The notes beneath the pieces are model-generated. The model saw only the letters and a list, made by a program, of their open reading frames with translations, was not told where the DNA came from and made no database searches. Of a stretch of DNA of 8,887 nt, positions 1 to 7,009 are shown in pieces. How positions within the stretch are numbered: the first letter of the stretch is position 1; every line of letters starts with the position of its first letter. Origin of the DNA: Desulfovibrionales bacterium (GTDB lineage: Bacteria > Desulfobacterota > Desulfovibrionia > Desulfovibrionales > Desulfomicrobiaceae); NCBI GenBank assembly GCA_012727515.1, contig JAAYGZ010000044.1:1-8887 (forward strand), written 5' to 3'. The translations under genes were made by a program, and so were the position numbers.

Positions 1-1198
1 CAATAATACGTGCCCAGGGATGAATTTCCTCCCCGGACAGGCCCAGGGGATAGCCTGTGCCATCCATTTTTTCATGGTGCTGGAGCACGCCGGGAATGAT
101 TTCCGCCATGCTGGGAATGGGGCTGAGAATATCTGCGCCTTTGGCCGGATGCTCCTGGATACGAGCAAATTCTTCCGGAGTCAGGCGCCCTGGCTTGAGC
201 AGGATAAGATCGCTGATGCCGATTTTGCCGATATCATGCAATTTGGCGCACAGATCAATTTTCTGCACATCTTCATGGTTGTAGCCCATGACTTTGGCCA
301 TGGCCACGGAAATGGCGGCCACGCATTCAGAATGACCGCGTGTGTAGTGGTCCCGTGCTTCAAGGGCCTGAATCAGGCTGGAGATACTGGCCAGGAGCAT
401 GTCGCGCTCATGGGTGAGGCGCTGTTTTTCGCCCAGCAGAATCCGGAAATGATCGCACAGCAGTTTTTCAACTGAAATAACCAGGTGTTCAATATTAAAG
501 GGCTTGATCACACAGCCTGATGCCCCGCGTTGGATAATTTCCCGCATCCGGCGGCGGTCACTTTCAGTGCTCATGACCAGGACCGGGATGTCGCGTAATT
601 CCGGGCGATGGCGGATTGCCTCATAGACATTTGTGCCGTCCGCCATGGCGGCATGCACATCAGTGATCAGCAAATCTGGTTTATGGCGGGCAAGAAAATG
701 TACGGCTTCTGTTCCGGTACCAGCCTGGTCAACCTGAAAGCCCGCACCCAGGAGGCCCTGGGTAATAATAGCGCGGATTGCTGTGGATTCATCAACAACC
801 ATAATTCGCTTATTGAGCAGCAAGCTGGATTTTTCCAGCAGGTCACGCACACAGGGCAGCAGTTCCTGGCTTGCATTCATTTTGGAAACATAGGCTGCGG
901 CCCCGACTTCAAAACCATACTCAATGGATTCTTCGTTTTCATTGGCACTTAAAATAACAACGGGAATATGCCTGGTGTTTGTTTCTGCCTTTAAGGCCCG
1001 GCAAAGGTCAAAGCCGTTCATTTTAGGCATGATAATGTCTGTGAGCACAAGGTCAGGCAGATGTTCATGGGCTTTAACCAGCCCTTCAAGGCCGTCTTCG
1101 GCCTGGATAATCTCAGCATCAACAGCTTCAAGTTGGCGGATCAGTGCTTTGCGAACAGCCTTGCTGTCTTCGGCAATAAGGATGCGTAATTTTTTCAT
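1..1198 (-). CDS. Dual-receiver response regulator with HD-GYP c-di-GMP phosphodiesterase domain (3' end cut by window)
   Basis: I translated this frame by hand. It runs open from an ATG at 1198-1196 to the window edge, giving 399 codons. Receiver 1 spans about residues 4-121, with acidic pair E10/D11, phospho-acceptor D54 in LVLTDIIMPKMNG, S84 and K106. Receiver 2 spans about 131-248, with D136, D180 in LLITDV and K232 in VIKPF. A helical linker leads to an HD-GYP domain from about residue 275: E280, H284, GHS at 288-290, HDIGKIGI from H321/D322, H350 in QEHPAKG, then HHEKMDGTGYP at 374-384. This family hydrolyses cyclic di-GMP to pGpG or GMP in the cytoplasm, and phosphorylation of a receiver normally controls it. 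No DNA-binding domain is seen. The start overlaps the exporter stop as ATGA, with no clear Shine-Dalgarno sequence, which suggests translational coupling. The C-terminal part of HD-GYP lies outside the window. The sensor kinase partner is unknown. Confidence 0.93.
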   Translation of the reverse strand, partial: MKKLRILIAEDSKAVRKALIRQLEAVDAEIIQAEDGLEGLVKAHEHLPDLVLTDIIMPKMNGFDLCRALKAETNTRHIPVVILSANENEESIEYGFEVGAAAYVSKMNASQELLPCVRDLLEKSSLLLNKRIMVVDESTAIRAIITQGLLGAGFQVDQAGTGTEAVHFLARHKPDLLITDVHAAMADGTNVYEAIRHRPELRDIPVLVMSTESDRRRMREIIQRGASGCVIKPFNIEHLVISVEKLLCDHFRILLGEKQRLTHERDMLLASISSLIQALEARDHYTRGHSECVAAISVAMAKVMGYNHEDVQKIDLCAKLHDIGKIGISDLILLKPGRLTPEEFARIQEHPAKGADILSPIPSMAEIIPGVLQHHEKMDGTGYPLGLSGEEIHPWARII

Positions 1199-2970
1199 TG
1201 TGTTGTCTGTGACTCAGTGTTGCCGGCAGTGGTGGAAAATTGCAACGCATAAAGGCGCTGGTACCTGGGACAGCGGGTTACCAGTTCCTGGTGCGAGCCA
1301 ATAGAAACAATGCGCCCGCCATCCATGACCACAATACTATCCGCAGAAAGCACTGTGGACAAGCGGTGCGCAATAATGAGGCTGGTGCGGCCCTGCATCA
1401 GGTTATCCAGGGCCTGCTGGACAATACGCTCTGACTGGGTGTCCAGGGCCGAAGTGGCCTCATCTAAAATAAGCAGGGACGGATTTTTTAAAATAGCACG
1501 GGCAATGGTCAGGCGCTGTTTCTGGCCGCCAGACAATTTGACCCCTTTCTCACCAACCACAGTGTCATAGCCCTGGGGCAAATCCAGAATAAAATCATGA
1601 GCATAGGCAGCATGGGCCGCCTGCTCAATCTGGCTCTGGTCAGCGTTATGGCCGTAGGCAATATTGTCGCGCACAGAAACATTAAACAAAAACGGGTCCT
1701 GGGACACAATGCCAATGCCCATGCGCAGGCTGGCCAGGCTGTAGTCGTGCACATCATGGCCATTGAGTATAATGCGGCCCTGCTGGCAGTCGTGAAAGCG
1801 GGGAATAAGATGAACCAGGGTGGTTTTGCCCGCCCCGCTTGAGCCAACAAAGGCAATGCGCTGGCCAGCAAGAATCTCCAGGTTAATATCTTTTAAGGCT
1901 GGTTCCTGGGTACCGGGGTAGGAAAAGGTAACCTGTTCAAAACGCAACGCAGCAAAGGGCGGGGTATAGAGCCTGGTGCCGCCGGTTTCTTCCCGGATGT
2001 CCTGGGAATCAAGAATTTCAAAAACCCGTTCAGCGCCGGCCATGGCCTGCTGGATGGTATTGTTGGCCTGACTTATGGACTTAAATGGATCATAGAGCAT
2101 GACCAGGGCGGTCATAAAAGAAAAAAATTCACCGGGTGTGCGGTTACCGGCAATGACCTCGCTGCCCCCATACCAGATAACAAGTCCTGCCCCTACTGCG
2201 CCGATAAGCTCCATAATGGGCGATGAAAGCTGATTATAGACTTTGCCTTTAATGCCGATGCGCACCAGTTTGTTACTGGTCTGGGCGAATTTTTCTTTTT
2301 CCAGATCTTCTGTGGCAAAGGCTTTGACCACGCGCAGGCCATTAAAGGTTTCCTGCAGGTGTGAGGAAATATCCGCAATTTTTGACTGATAGTTGCGTCC
2401 TACCTTGCGCAGTTTGCGCCCAAAATAAATGACCGGATAGACAGCCAGAGGAAAAACCAGGCAGGCCCAGAAAGCCAGGACCGCGTCCCGGTAAATGACC
2501 AGGCCGATAAGGCCGATCATGGTCAGACTGTGCTGAATAATGCGCAGAATTTCCGGCAGACTGGAGCTGATCAGGTTCACATCATTGATAATGCGCGACA
2601 TGAGCATACCCACTCTGGTTTCTCCGAAAAAATCCAGGGGCAGGCAGATGATTTTGGCGTAGAGTTCATAGCGCAGGCGTTCAAGCACTTTAAGCCCACA
2701 ATAGGACATGAGGTATTTCTGAATGAACAGGCCCACGCCTTTGGCCAGAAAGACCCCGATCAGCAGCAGGGGAACAAACATAAGGGCAGTGCGGTCTTTG
2801 TTAATGAAAATTTCATCCAGGGCTGGCTGGACCAGATAGGCCGCTCCTGCCGTGCACAGGGCCACCACGCCCAGGGCAGTAAAGGCAATGATGATGTGCA
2901 GCTTATAGGGGACAAAATATTCCAGGCTGCGACGCAGCAGGCGGATGGATTCGTTATTAAGCAGGTTCAT
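1195..2970 (-). CDS. msbA: MsbA-like lipid A/LPS ABC exporter (fused TMD-NBD)
   Basis: This is a 591-residue half-transporter, close to the roughly 580 residues usual for MsbA. The N-terminal half (about 15-315) is a type IV ABC exporter membrane domain with six likely membrane segments, including about 25-48, 63-84, 140-160 and 163-184. The ATPase domain follows: Walker A GSSGAGKT at 376-383, Q-loop Q424 in IVSQDPF, signature LSGGQ at 479-483, Walker B LLILDE at 499-504, D-loop SALD at 507-510 and switch H535 in IIAHRLS. All catalytic residues are intact. MsbA homodimers flip lipid A-core across the inner membrane using ATP. The neighbouring glycosyltransferases and ligase favour that substrate over a drug or peptide. 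Its ATG overlaps the stop of the YrbL-like gene (ATGA, 2970-2967), and its TGA overlaps the response regulator start. The Shine-Dalgarno sequence is weak, so coupling is likely. Another lipid-linked glycan or drug exporter of the same fold is possible. Confidence 0.85.
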   Translation of the reverse strand: MNLLNNESIRLLRRSLEYFVPYKLHIIIAFTALGVVALCTAGAAYLVQPALDEIFINKDRTALMFVPLLLIGVFLAKGVGLFIQKYLMSYCGLKVLERLRYELYAKIICLPLDFFGETRVGMLMSRIINDVNLISSSLPEILRIIQHSLTMIGLIGLVIYRDAVLAFWACLVFPLAVYPVIYFGRKLRKVGRNYQSKIADISSHLQETFNGLRVVKAFATEDLEKEKFAQTSNKLVRIGIKGKVYNQLSSPIMELIGAVGAGLVIWYGGSEVIAGNRTPGEFFSFMTALVMLYDPFKSISQANNTIQQAMAGAERVFEILDSQDIREETGGTRLYTPPFAALRFEQVTFSYPGTQEPALKDINLEILAGQRIAFVGSSGAGKTTLVHLIPRFHDCQQGRIILNGHDVHDYSLASLRMGIGIVSQDPFLFNVSVRDNIAYGHNADQSQIEQAAHAAYAHDFILDLPQGYDTVVGEKGVKLSGGQKQRLTIARAILKNPSLLILDEATSALDTQSERIVQQALDNLMQGRTSLIIAHRLSTVLSADSIVVMDGGRIVSIGSHQELVTRCPRYQRLYALQFSTTAGNTESQTTQ

Positions 2971-3587
2971 AGCTTCTGCAGGACATTGGCAGGCAGTCCC
3001 ATCTCCGTATAGAGTTTGCGAAAATAGCGGTTCAGTTTGGCGCGGATAAAAAAAGGCCAGCGCAGCCAGAATTGGCCTCTGAAGCGTTCCCGGCCAGTCT
3101 GAAAGTCTATCAGTACAGGGTGCTCCGGGGTTCTGACCAGCACATTGCGGCGCACAATGCCAAAATGGTCAATGGCCTGGGGCAGAAAAACCTCGTGGCG
3201 CAGGCGTTCCAGATTGGCCCAGAACTGTGGACGCAGGGGCCTGGTATTGCTGACCAGACTTGGAGCAATCTGGCCCTGGTCATCGCGCACAATGTCCATA
3301 ACCAGGGCTTTGCGCCCATCGTGAGTAGTTTGCAGCCCATGCATGGGCACAAAATGAGCACGCAGATCATCCGGGCAGGCGGCCATGATTTTCTGATAAT
3401 TGGCCCATTCATATTCCAGGAAATCCGTGATGCCGTATTTGGTGCTGACAATCTGGTTGGGATCCGGGCGTGTGCCCTGAAAGCGGCGTTTGGGGATAAG
3501 CACTTTGGCGCACAGATCAGGCTGATTCTGTATGGCCAGAATCTGGCACCAGCCCCCTTTGACCAGCAGCGGCCCCAGTTCAATCAT
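2967..3587 (-). CDS. YrbL-family (PhoP regulatory network) kinase-fold protein
   Basis: This 206-residue soluble protein has no signal peptide or membrane segment. It resembles the YrbL family, whose fold is that of a small protein or sugar kinase. K28 in CAKVLIP fits the ATP-binding lysine, and E58 or E60 in FLEYEWANY fits the paired helix-C glutamate. The segment HFGIVRRNVLV (141-151) matches the catalytic loop, with N148 as metal-binding Asn. D161-F162 in VLIDFQTG fits the DFG-type metal site. The usual catalytic Asp of HRD/HGD is absent: residue 143 is Gly. The C-terminus (170-192) is rich in aromatic and basic residues, which could suit a membrane surface. Kinase-fold proteins in LPS clusters, such as KdkA and WaaP, phosphorylate Kdo or heptose, so a core sugar may be the target; that is inference. 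An AGGAGG lies five bases before the ATG. The gene overlaps the upstream glycosyltransferase by 8 bases and msbA by 4. Family assignment is from memory of the motif pattern. Confidence 0.75.
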   Translation of the reverse strand: MIELGPLLVKGGWCQILAIQNQPDLCAKVLIPKRRFQGTRPDPNQIVSTKYGITDFLEYEWANYQKIMAACPDDLRAHFVPMHGLQTTHDGRKALVMDIVRDDQGQIAPSLVSNTRPLRPQFWANLERLRHEVFLPQAIDHFGIVRRNVLVRTPEHPVLIDFQTGRERFRGQFWLRWPFFIRAKLNRYFRKLYTEMGLPANVLQKL

Positions 3588-4737
3588 GACAACCTCCTAA
3601 TTCTTGTTGCCAGGCCAGAATTTTTTGAGCGCGTTGGGCCCAGGTATAGTGGGCTGCAGTGTCTTGTTGCCTGGTTTGCAGGGTCTGGCGCTCTGGCTGT
3701 GTCATGTGCCTCAGGGTCTGCACTGCCTGATGTAAGGCCTTGGCAGAGCCTGGAGTAAAGGTCTGACAATTGCGGCCCGGGTCTAAAATAGAGCGCAGCA
3801 CTGGCACATCAGCGGCCAGCACTGGCGTACCAGAGGCCAGGTATTCAAAAAGTTTGAGCGGAGACATAAAAGGGATCAGGTCGCCGGAATCCAGATAGGG
3901 CATGACCAGCATGTCTGCATCATGGAGCAGGGCCGGGATATCTTTGTGCGCTATGCTGGAGTGAATAAAGACAGCCGGGCCAGTCTGGGCGCGCAGGGCC
4001 GTGCATTCTTCAGCTGTGCCGCCCACCAGGGCAATGTGCGTGTCTGGCAGAGATGTGGCGGCCTGAGCCAGAAACATGGCTCCTTTTTGCGGGCTGAGCG
4101 AGCCTGTGTACAGCATGACCGGGCGTTCATAAATACGAGCACCGAAAAGTCTGGCCAAGGCCCCTGATCTGCCAGGGTTGGCGCTGGTGTGGGCTGGACA
4201 GGCAAAAGCAGATATGTCCACCCCGTCATGGGCAATGAGCAGCTTGTGTGCTGGCAGGCCCCAGGACATATAGGTGGCGCCAACAGCCTCGGAAATGGCA
4301 ATGACTCCTGCGCCAGGAACAGCGCGCATGGCCGCGATCAGCCTGGAAATATCCACGGCACTGGCATCACGGGGCGGAACATGCGACTCAAAGAGCACTG
4401 ACCGGCCATGTTCTGCCCAGGCCAGGGCCAGGGGAGCAGAGCGGGTTATAAAGAGGTCTGCCTGTTTGGGCAGGGCCGTGAGCGCAGCTGTATCAAAGGG
4501 CTTGTGGCGGCGATTGGCCACAAAATGAATCTGGGCATTGGCGGGTTTATGCAGGCCATAATGGGTAAAGGTGCGGCCAGTCCAACGGTGCAGCAAGCGA
4601 CTCAGGCCATCAGCAAGATAGACATCAAGATTTCTTACCAGCGGGGCCAGGGCGCAGACCATGTGTGCCACCTGCACAGAATTGGCATGGCGGGATGGAA
4701 GTTTGGAATTAGAAGCATAGACCACATGGTTCAGCAT
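3580..4737 (-). CDS. GT4-like glycosyltransferase (GT-B fold)
   Basis: This is a 385-residue cytoplasmic protein of typical GT-B length. The N-terminal Rossmann half begins at VVYASNSKLPSRHANS (5-20), the acceptor-side entry seen in GT4 enzymes. The middle carries FESHVPPRD (116-124), VIAISEAV (145-152) and LIAHDGVDISAF (167-178), the usual linker to the second half. The donor-binding half has VMLYTGSLSPQKG (207-219), IALVGG (235-240), DADMLVMPY (273-281) and SPLKLFEYLASGTPVLA (292-308), where E298 fits the nucleotide-sugar-binding glutamate. Sugar and acceptor cannot be read from sequence; a retaining mechanism follows from the family. The gene overlaps the ligase stop by 7 bases (ATGCTGA) and has its own GGAGGA nine bases upstream. 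Its place between ligase and kinase-like genes suggests a role in LPS core or O-chain synthesis. Two other GT4 enzymes in the operon are clearly divergent from it. Confidence 0.88.
   Translation of the reverse strand: MLNHVVYASNSKLPSRHANSVQVAHMVCALAPLVRNLDVYLADGLSRLLHRWTGRTFTHYGLHKPANAQIHFVANRRHKPFDTAALTALPKQADLFITRSAPLALAWAEHGRSVLFESHVPPRDASAVDISRLIAAMRAVPGAGVIAISEAVGATYMSWGLPAHKLLIAHDGVDISAFACPAHTSANPGRSGALARLFGARIYERPVMLYTGSLSPQKGAMFLAQAATSLPDTHIALVGGTAEECTALRAQTGPAVFIHSSIAHKDIPALLHDADMLVMPYLDSGDLIPFMSPLKLFEYLASGTPVLAADVPVLRSILDPGRNCQTFTPGSAKALHQAVQTLRHMTQPERQTLQTRQQDTAAHYTWAQRAQKILAWQQELGGCHD
3593..3598 (-). promoter_or_regulatory. Strong Shine-Dalgarno site for the YrbL-like gene
   Basis: The minus strand reads AGGAGG followed by five bases (TTGTC, 3592-3588) and the ATG at 3587-3585. 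The site lies inside the last codons of the upstream glycosyltransferase and fixes the start of the kinase-like gene. It is the best match to the anti-Shine-Dalgarno sequence among the junctions examined. Confidence 0.8.
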
Positions 4738-5948
4738 GGCGTGGCATCCTCCGGGCTGGTCAGGCCCTGGGCCAGGCCCAGAAAAAAGAACAGAAGCGTG
4801 CTTACATTATAGGCAGTTAAATGCATGTGCAGTTGGAAATTAAGGAGAACAAGAACCAGGCAGGCTGCCAGGCACAGGGCCGCAGGGTGTGTGTGGCGCA
4901 GTTTCCAGGCCCGTGCCAGGGGAATGATCAGCATTGCGCTAAACAGAGCCAGGCCCACAAGACCACTTTCAGCCAGCAGGTGCAGAATGATATTATGGGC
5001 ATCACCCAGGTTTTCATAGTCATGCGTGCCGGGATGGGCTGCTCTGTACGCAGCCACATGCGGGGCAGCAGCATCCTGAAAGGTGCGAAAGCCTGTGCCA
5101 GTCAGGGGGGCGCTCTGAAAAAGTTTACCTGCCGCGTACCAGACAGCGGCTCGTTCCTGAACACCCTGGCTGGGCAGCAGGTGCGCTGGGGTCAGGTCAA
5201 AACGATGGCCTGTGTCCAGAACAGCAATCAGCCCACCAAGACTGAGCACGACCAGGCCCAGAACAGCCACGGTGCGTGCGCGAAAACGATATCTGACCAG
5301 GGCATAGAATGCGCTGCTGGCCAGAAAAGCAGCCAGAGTCATGCGCTTGCCAGCCAGGACCATAATTGGCAGCAGAACCGCGCAACTGGCCAGGGCCAGC
5401 GCGGCCAGGCGACGGGGCAGCGTAGTGTGGGTGAGTGCAATAAGTGCGGCCAGGCACGCAAAAAGGGCGGTGCGGGTCTGGTTGCGAAAGGTGTAGGTCA
5501 GATCAGCCGTGCCCAGGCGGATTGAACCAAGTTCTGACAGGCCCAAAAAAGGCAGAAGAGCAAACACAAGAAGCACGGCTGCCAGGGCTGCGGTCCCAAA
5601 AAGCAGGTCAGTATGCAATGCCGGGCCACGAAAATGCGCCAGAATTTTTCCCACTGTCAGGGGAATGAGCCAGCCATAGATAATGGCTGTGGGGCCAGGT
5701 GGCTTGCCCTGCCAGGCCAGAACCAGGGTTGAAAAAACGCCAAAGCCAAGGACCAGCCACACAAGAGGCTCGCGCCATAGGATTGCTGCACGGCAGGAAC
5801 CAAGAGCTACGGCCCCCAGCACAGCGGCCAGCACACCAGAAACTTCCGCATGAGAAGGGTTCAGGCAGAGCAGGGCCAAAAAGAGCACTGTGACGGTGAA
5901 AAATCCAGTGCGCGACCCGGGCTGGTCTGGCAGGCGCAGGATACTCAC
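4731..5948 (-). CDS. O-antigen ligase family protein (WaaL/Wzy_C), GTG start
   Basis: This 405-residue polytopic membrane protein has about eleven or twelve hydrophobic segments, for example near 15-31, 36-52, 61-79, 112-136, 157-174, 181-200, 204-220, 227-245, 320-346, 354-370 and 376-396. A long hydrophilic loop (about 246-318) would be periplasmic. It holds R265..W270 and APLTGTGFRTF (280-290), and ends in GDAHNIILHLLAESGLVGL (315-333). This is the Wzy_C signature, in which the AHN histidine (H318) sits at the active site. GKRMTL (200-205) matches the basic motif ahead of the loop in many ligases. Such proteins transfer undecaprenyl-linked glycan to lipid A-core in the periplasm, or polymerise O-units (Wzy). 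The msbA neighbour favours ligase. The start codon is GTG (5948-5946), overlapping the upstream TGA as GTGA, with GGGGAA upstream. It ends in a 7-base overlap with the next glycosyltransferase. Confidence 0.88.
   Translation of the reverse strand: MSILRLPDQPGSRTGFFTVTVLFLALLCLNPSHAEVSGVLAAVLGAVALGSCRAAILWREPLVWLVLGFGVFSTLVLAWQGKPPGPTAIIYGWLIPLTVGKILAHFRGPALHTDLLFGTAALAAVLLVFALLPFLGLSELGSIRLGTADLTYTFRNQTRTALFACLAALIALTHTTLPRRLAALALASCAVLLPIMVLAGKRMTLAAFLASSAFYALVRYRFRARTVAVLGLVVLSLGGLIAVLDTGHRFDLTPAHLLPSQGVQERAAVWYAAGKLFQSAPLTGTGFRTFQDAAAPHVAAYRAAHPGTHDYENLGDAHNIILHLLAESGLVGLALFSAMLIIPLARAWKLRHTHPAALCLAACLVLVLLNFQLHMHLTAYNVSTLLFFFLGLAQGLTSPEDATPC
4747..4752 (-). promoter_or_regulatory. Shine-Dalgarno site for the third glycosyltransferase
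   Basis: The minus strand reads GGAGGA nine bases before the ATG at 4737-4735. It lies within the last codons of the upstream ligase gene and supports this ATG as the true start, giving the 7-base overlap. Confidence 0.65.
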
Positions 5949-7009
5949 TGTTTTTTCCCCAGACTGCGCATATAGTTTTCCACGTTTGTATTCATATCAT
6001 CCACGGTATTAGCGGCTGCAGCGGTCCAGAACACGCGGCGGAGTTCTGCCAGTTCCTGGCCTGGGCGCTGCAACAGATCTGCTAAAATATCTGCGCAGTC
6101 CTGAGCCGTGCCCGTGGCAGGCAAAAGCAGATCAGGCGCAGCATCAGGCCAGACCTCGTGCACACCGCCCACGTCCCTGGCCACGCAAACCAGGCCCTGG
6201 GCCATGGCTTCAAGCAGGGCATTGGGCAGGCCTTCGCTGTAGGATGGCAGCAGAAACACATCTGCCTGGCGCAAAATAGCCTGCACATCTGCCTGAAATC
6301 CGTGCCAGACCAGGTGCTGGTCCAACTGCAACCGTGTGGCCAGGGCTTTAAGCTCTGCTTCACTGCTGCCTGTGCCCACAATATGGTACAGAAAATCATG
6401 GCCCTGGTTTTTAAGTGCGGCCAGGGCCAGAAGCACATCGGCATGGCCTTTGTCTGCATTGAGCTGGCTGGTGGAAACACAGCGCACAGGGTTGTGCACT
6501 GTAGTGGGCGGCGCGGGCACAGGCTTTTTGCCGGTGAGAATCACGCTGATTTCCCGGGAGTGCAGATAGGGCAGCTCCTGTACAAGACCGGTTTTTATCT
6601 GGTGGCAGGGCACAAGAATATGCGGGCGTACCCAGCGGTGCAGCAGGCGGACTTTCCAGGTATTGAGCATATCTCCAGCCAGTCCCACGCGATGAACAAC
6701 CGGAATGCCCAGTATTCTGGCTGCAACACCGGCGGAACGCATGTCTTTGCCCACATTGACAACAACCAGATCTGTTTTGCGCGTGGCAAAGAGTCTGAGC
6801 AGGCGTATGATGAGCAGTGGGTTAAAATCCGGACCAAAGGCCAGGGCCAGGGTTTCCAGGCCCCTGGCTGTGGCTTTGTCCAGAAAAGGACCGCTCCGAC
6901 CGGCAATGATGATGTCATGACCATGCTCAGCCAGGCCCTGGGCCACGTCCAGGGTCCAGGACTTGACCCCGCCCCATTTGTGGGTGGCATTGACAAAACA
7001 GATATTCAT
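5945..7009 (-). CDS. GT4 family glycosyltransferase
   Basis: This 354-residue GT-B enzyme is a textbook GT4 member. The N-terminal domain opens with ICFVNATHKWGGVKSW (3-18), with the Gly-Gly acceptor loop at 13-14, then LAEHGHDIIIAG (26-37). DLVVVNVGKDMRSAGVAARI (80-99) is the usual second strand and helix. The C-terminal domain has VSTSQLNADKGH (178-189), YHIVGTGSSEAEL (208-220), HLVWHGFQADV (232-242) and LLPSYSEGLPNALLEAMAQG (253-272). There E259 and E267 form the EX7E motif that binds and positions the nucleotide sugar. It is soluble or peripherally attached to the inner membrane, with no signal peptide. The donor sugar is not predictable. Its ATG overlaps the deacetylase stop (ATGA, 7009-7006), with AAGGA five bases upstream. 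Its TGA overlaps the ligase GTG. It probably adds a sugar to the core or O-chain acted on by its neighbours. Confidence 0.93.
   Translation of the reverse strand: MNICFVNATHKWGGVKSWTLDVAQGLAEHGHDIIIAGRSGPFLDKATARGLETLALAFGPDFNPLLIIRLLRLFATRKTDLVVVNVGKDMRSAGVAARILGIPVVHRVGLAGDMLNTWKVRLLHRWVRPHILVPCHQIKTGLVQELPYLHSREISVILTGKKPVPAPPTTVHNPVRCVSTSQLNADKGHADVLLALAALKNQGHDFLYHIVGTGSSEAELKALATRLQLDQHLVWHGFQADVQAILRQADVFLLPSYSEGLPNALLEAMAQGLVCVARDVGGVHEVWPDAAPDLLLPATGTAQDCADILADLLQRPGQELAELRRVFWTAAAANTVDDMNTNVENYMRSLGKKQ
5955..5960 (-). promoter_or_regulatory. Ribosome-binding site serving the GTG start of the ligase
   Basis: The minus strand reads GGGGAA followed by AAAACA and then the GTG codon at 5948-5946. 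It is a moderate purine-rich site in the final codons of the upstream glycosyltransferase. No in-frame ATG is close downstream, so the GTG is the best start for the ligase. Confidence 0.5.

Noticed and set aside
20..952. Plus-strand open frames over the response regulator (20-475 and 608-952)
   Set aside because: The opposite strand encodes an uninterrupted REC-REC-HD-GYP protein with all key residues. The plus-strand products have no recognisable features.
3580..3600. Possible intergenic promoter or terminator at the glycosyltransferase/YrbL junction
   Set aside because: The genes overlap by 8 bases and the notable sequence is a Shine-Dalgarno site. No hairpin with a T-run and no convincing -10/-35 pair is seen.
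2530..3758. Plus-strand open frames opposite the exporter, YrbL-like and glycosyltransferase genes
   Set aside because: They run antisense to genes with full conserved motifs, show no domain or membrane pattern and have no plausible start signals.
4408..4440. Possible tandem repeat of GGCCAGG/CCAGGGC units
   Set aside because: Only two or three imperfect copies are present inside a continuous glycosyltransferase frame. It fits the general excess of the word and not a repeat array.
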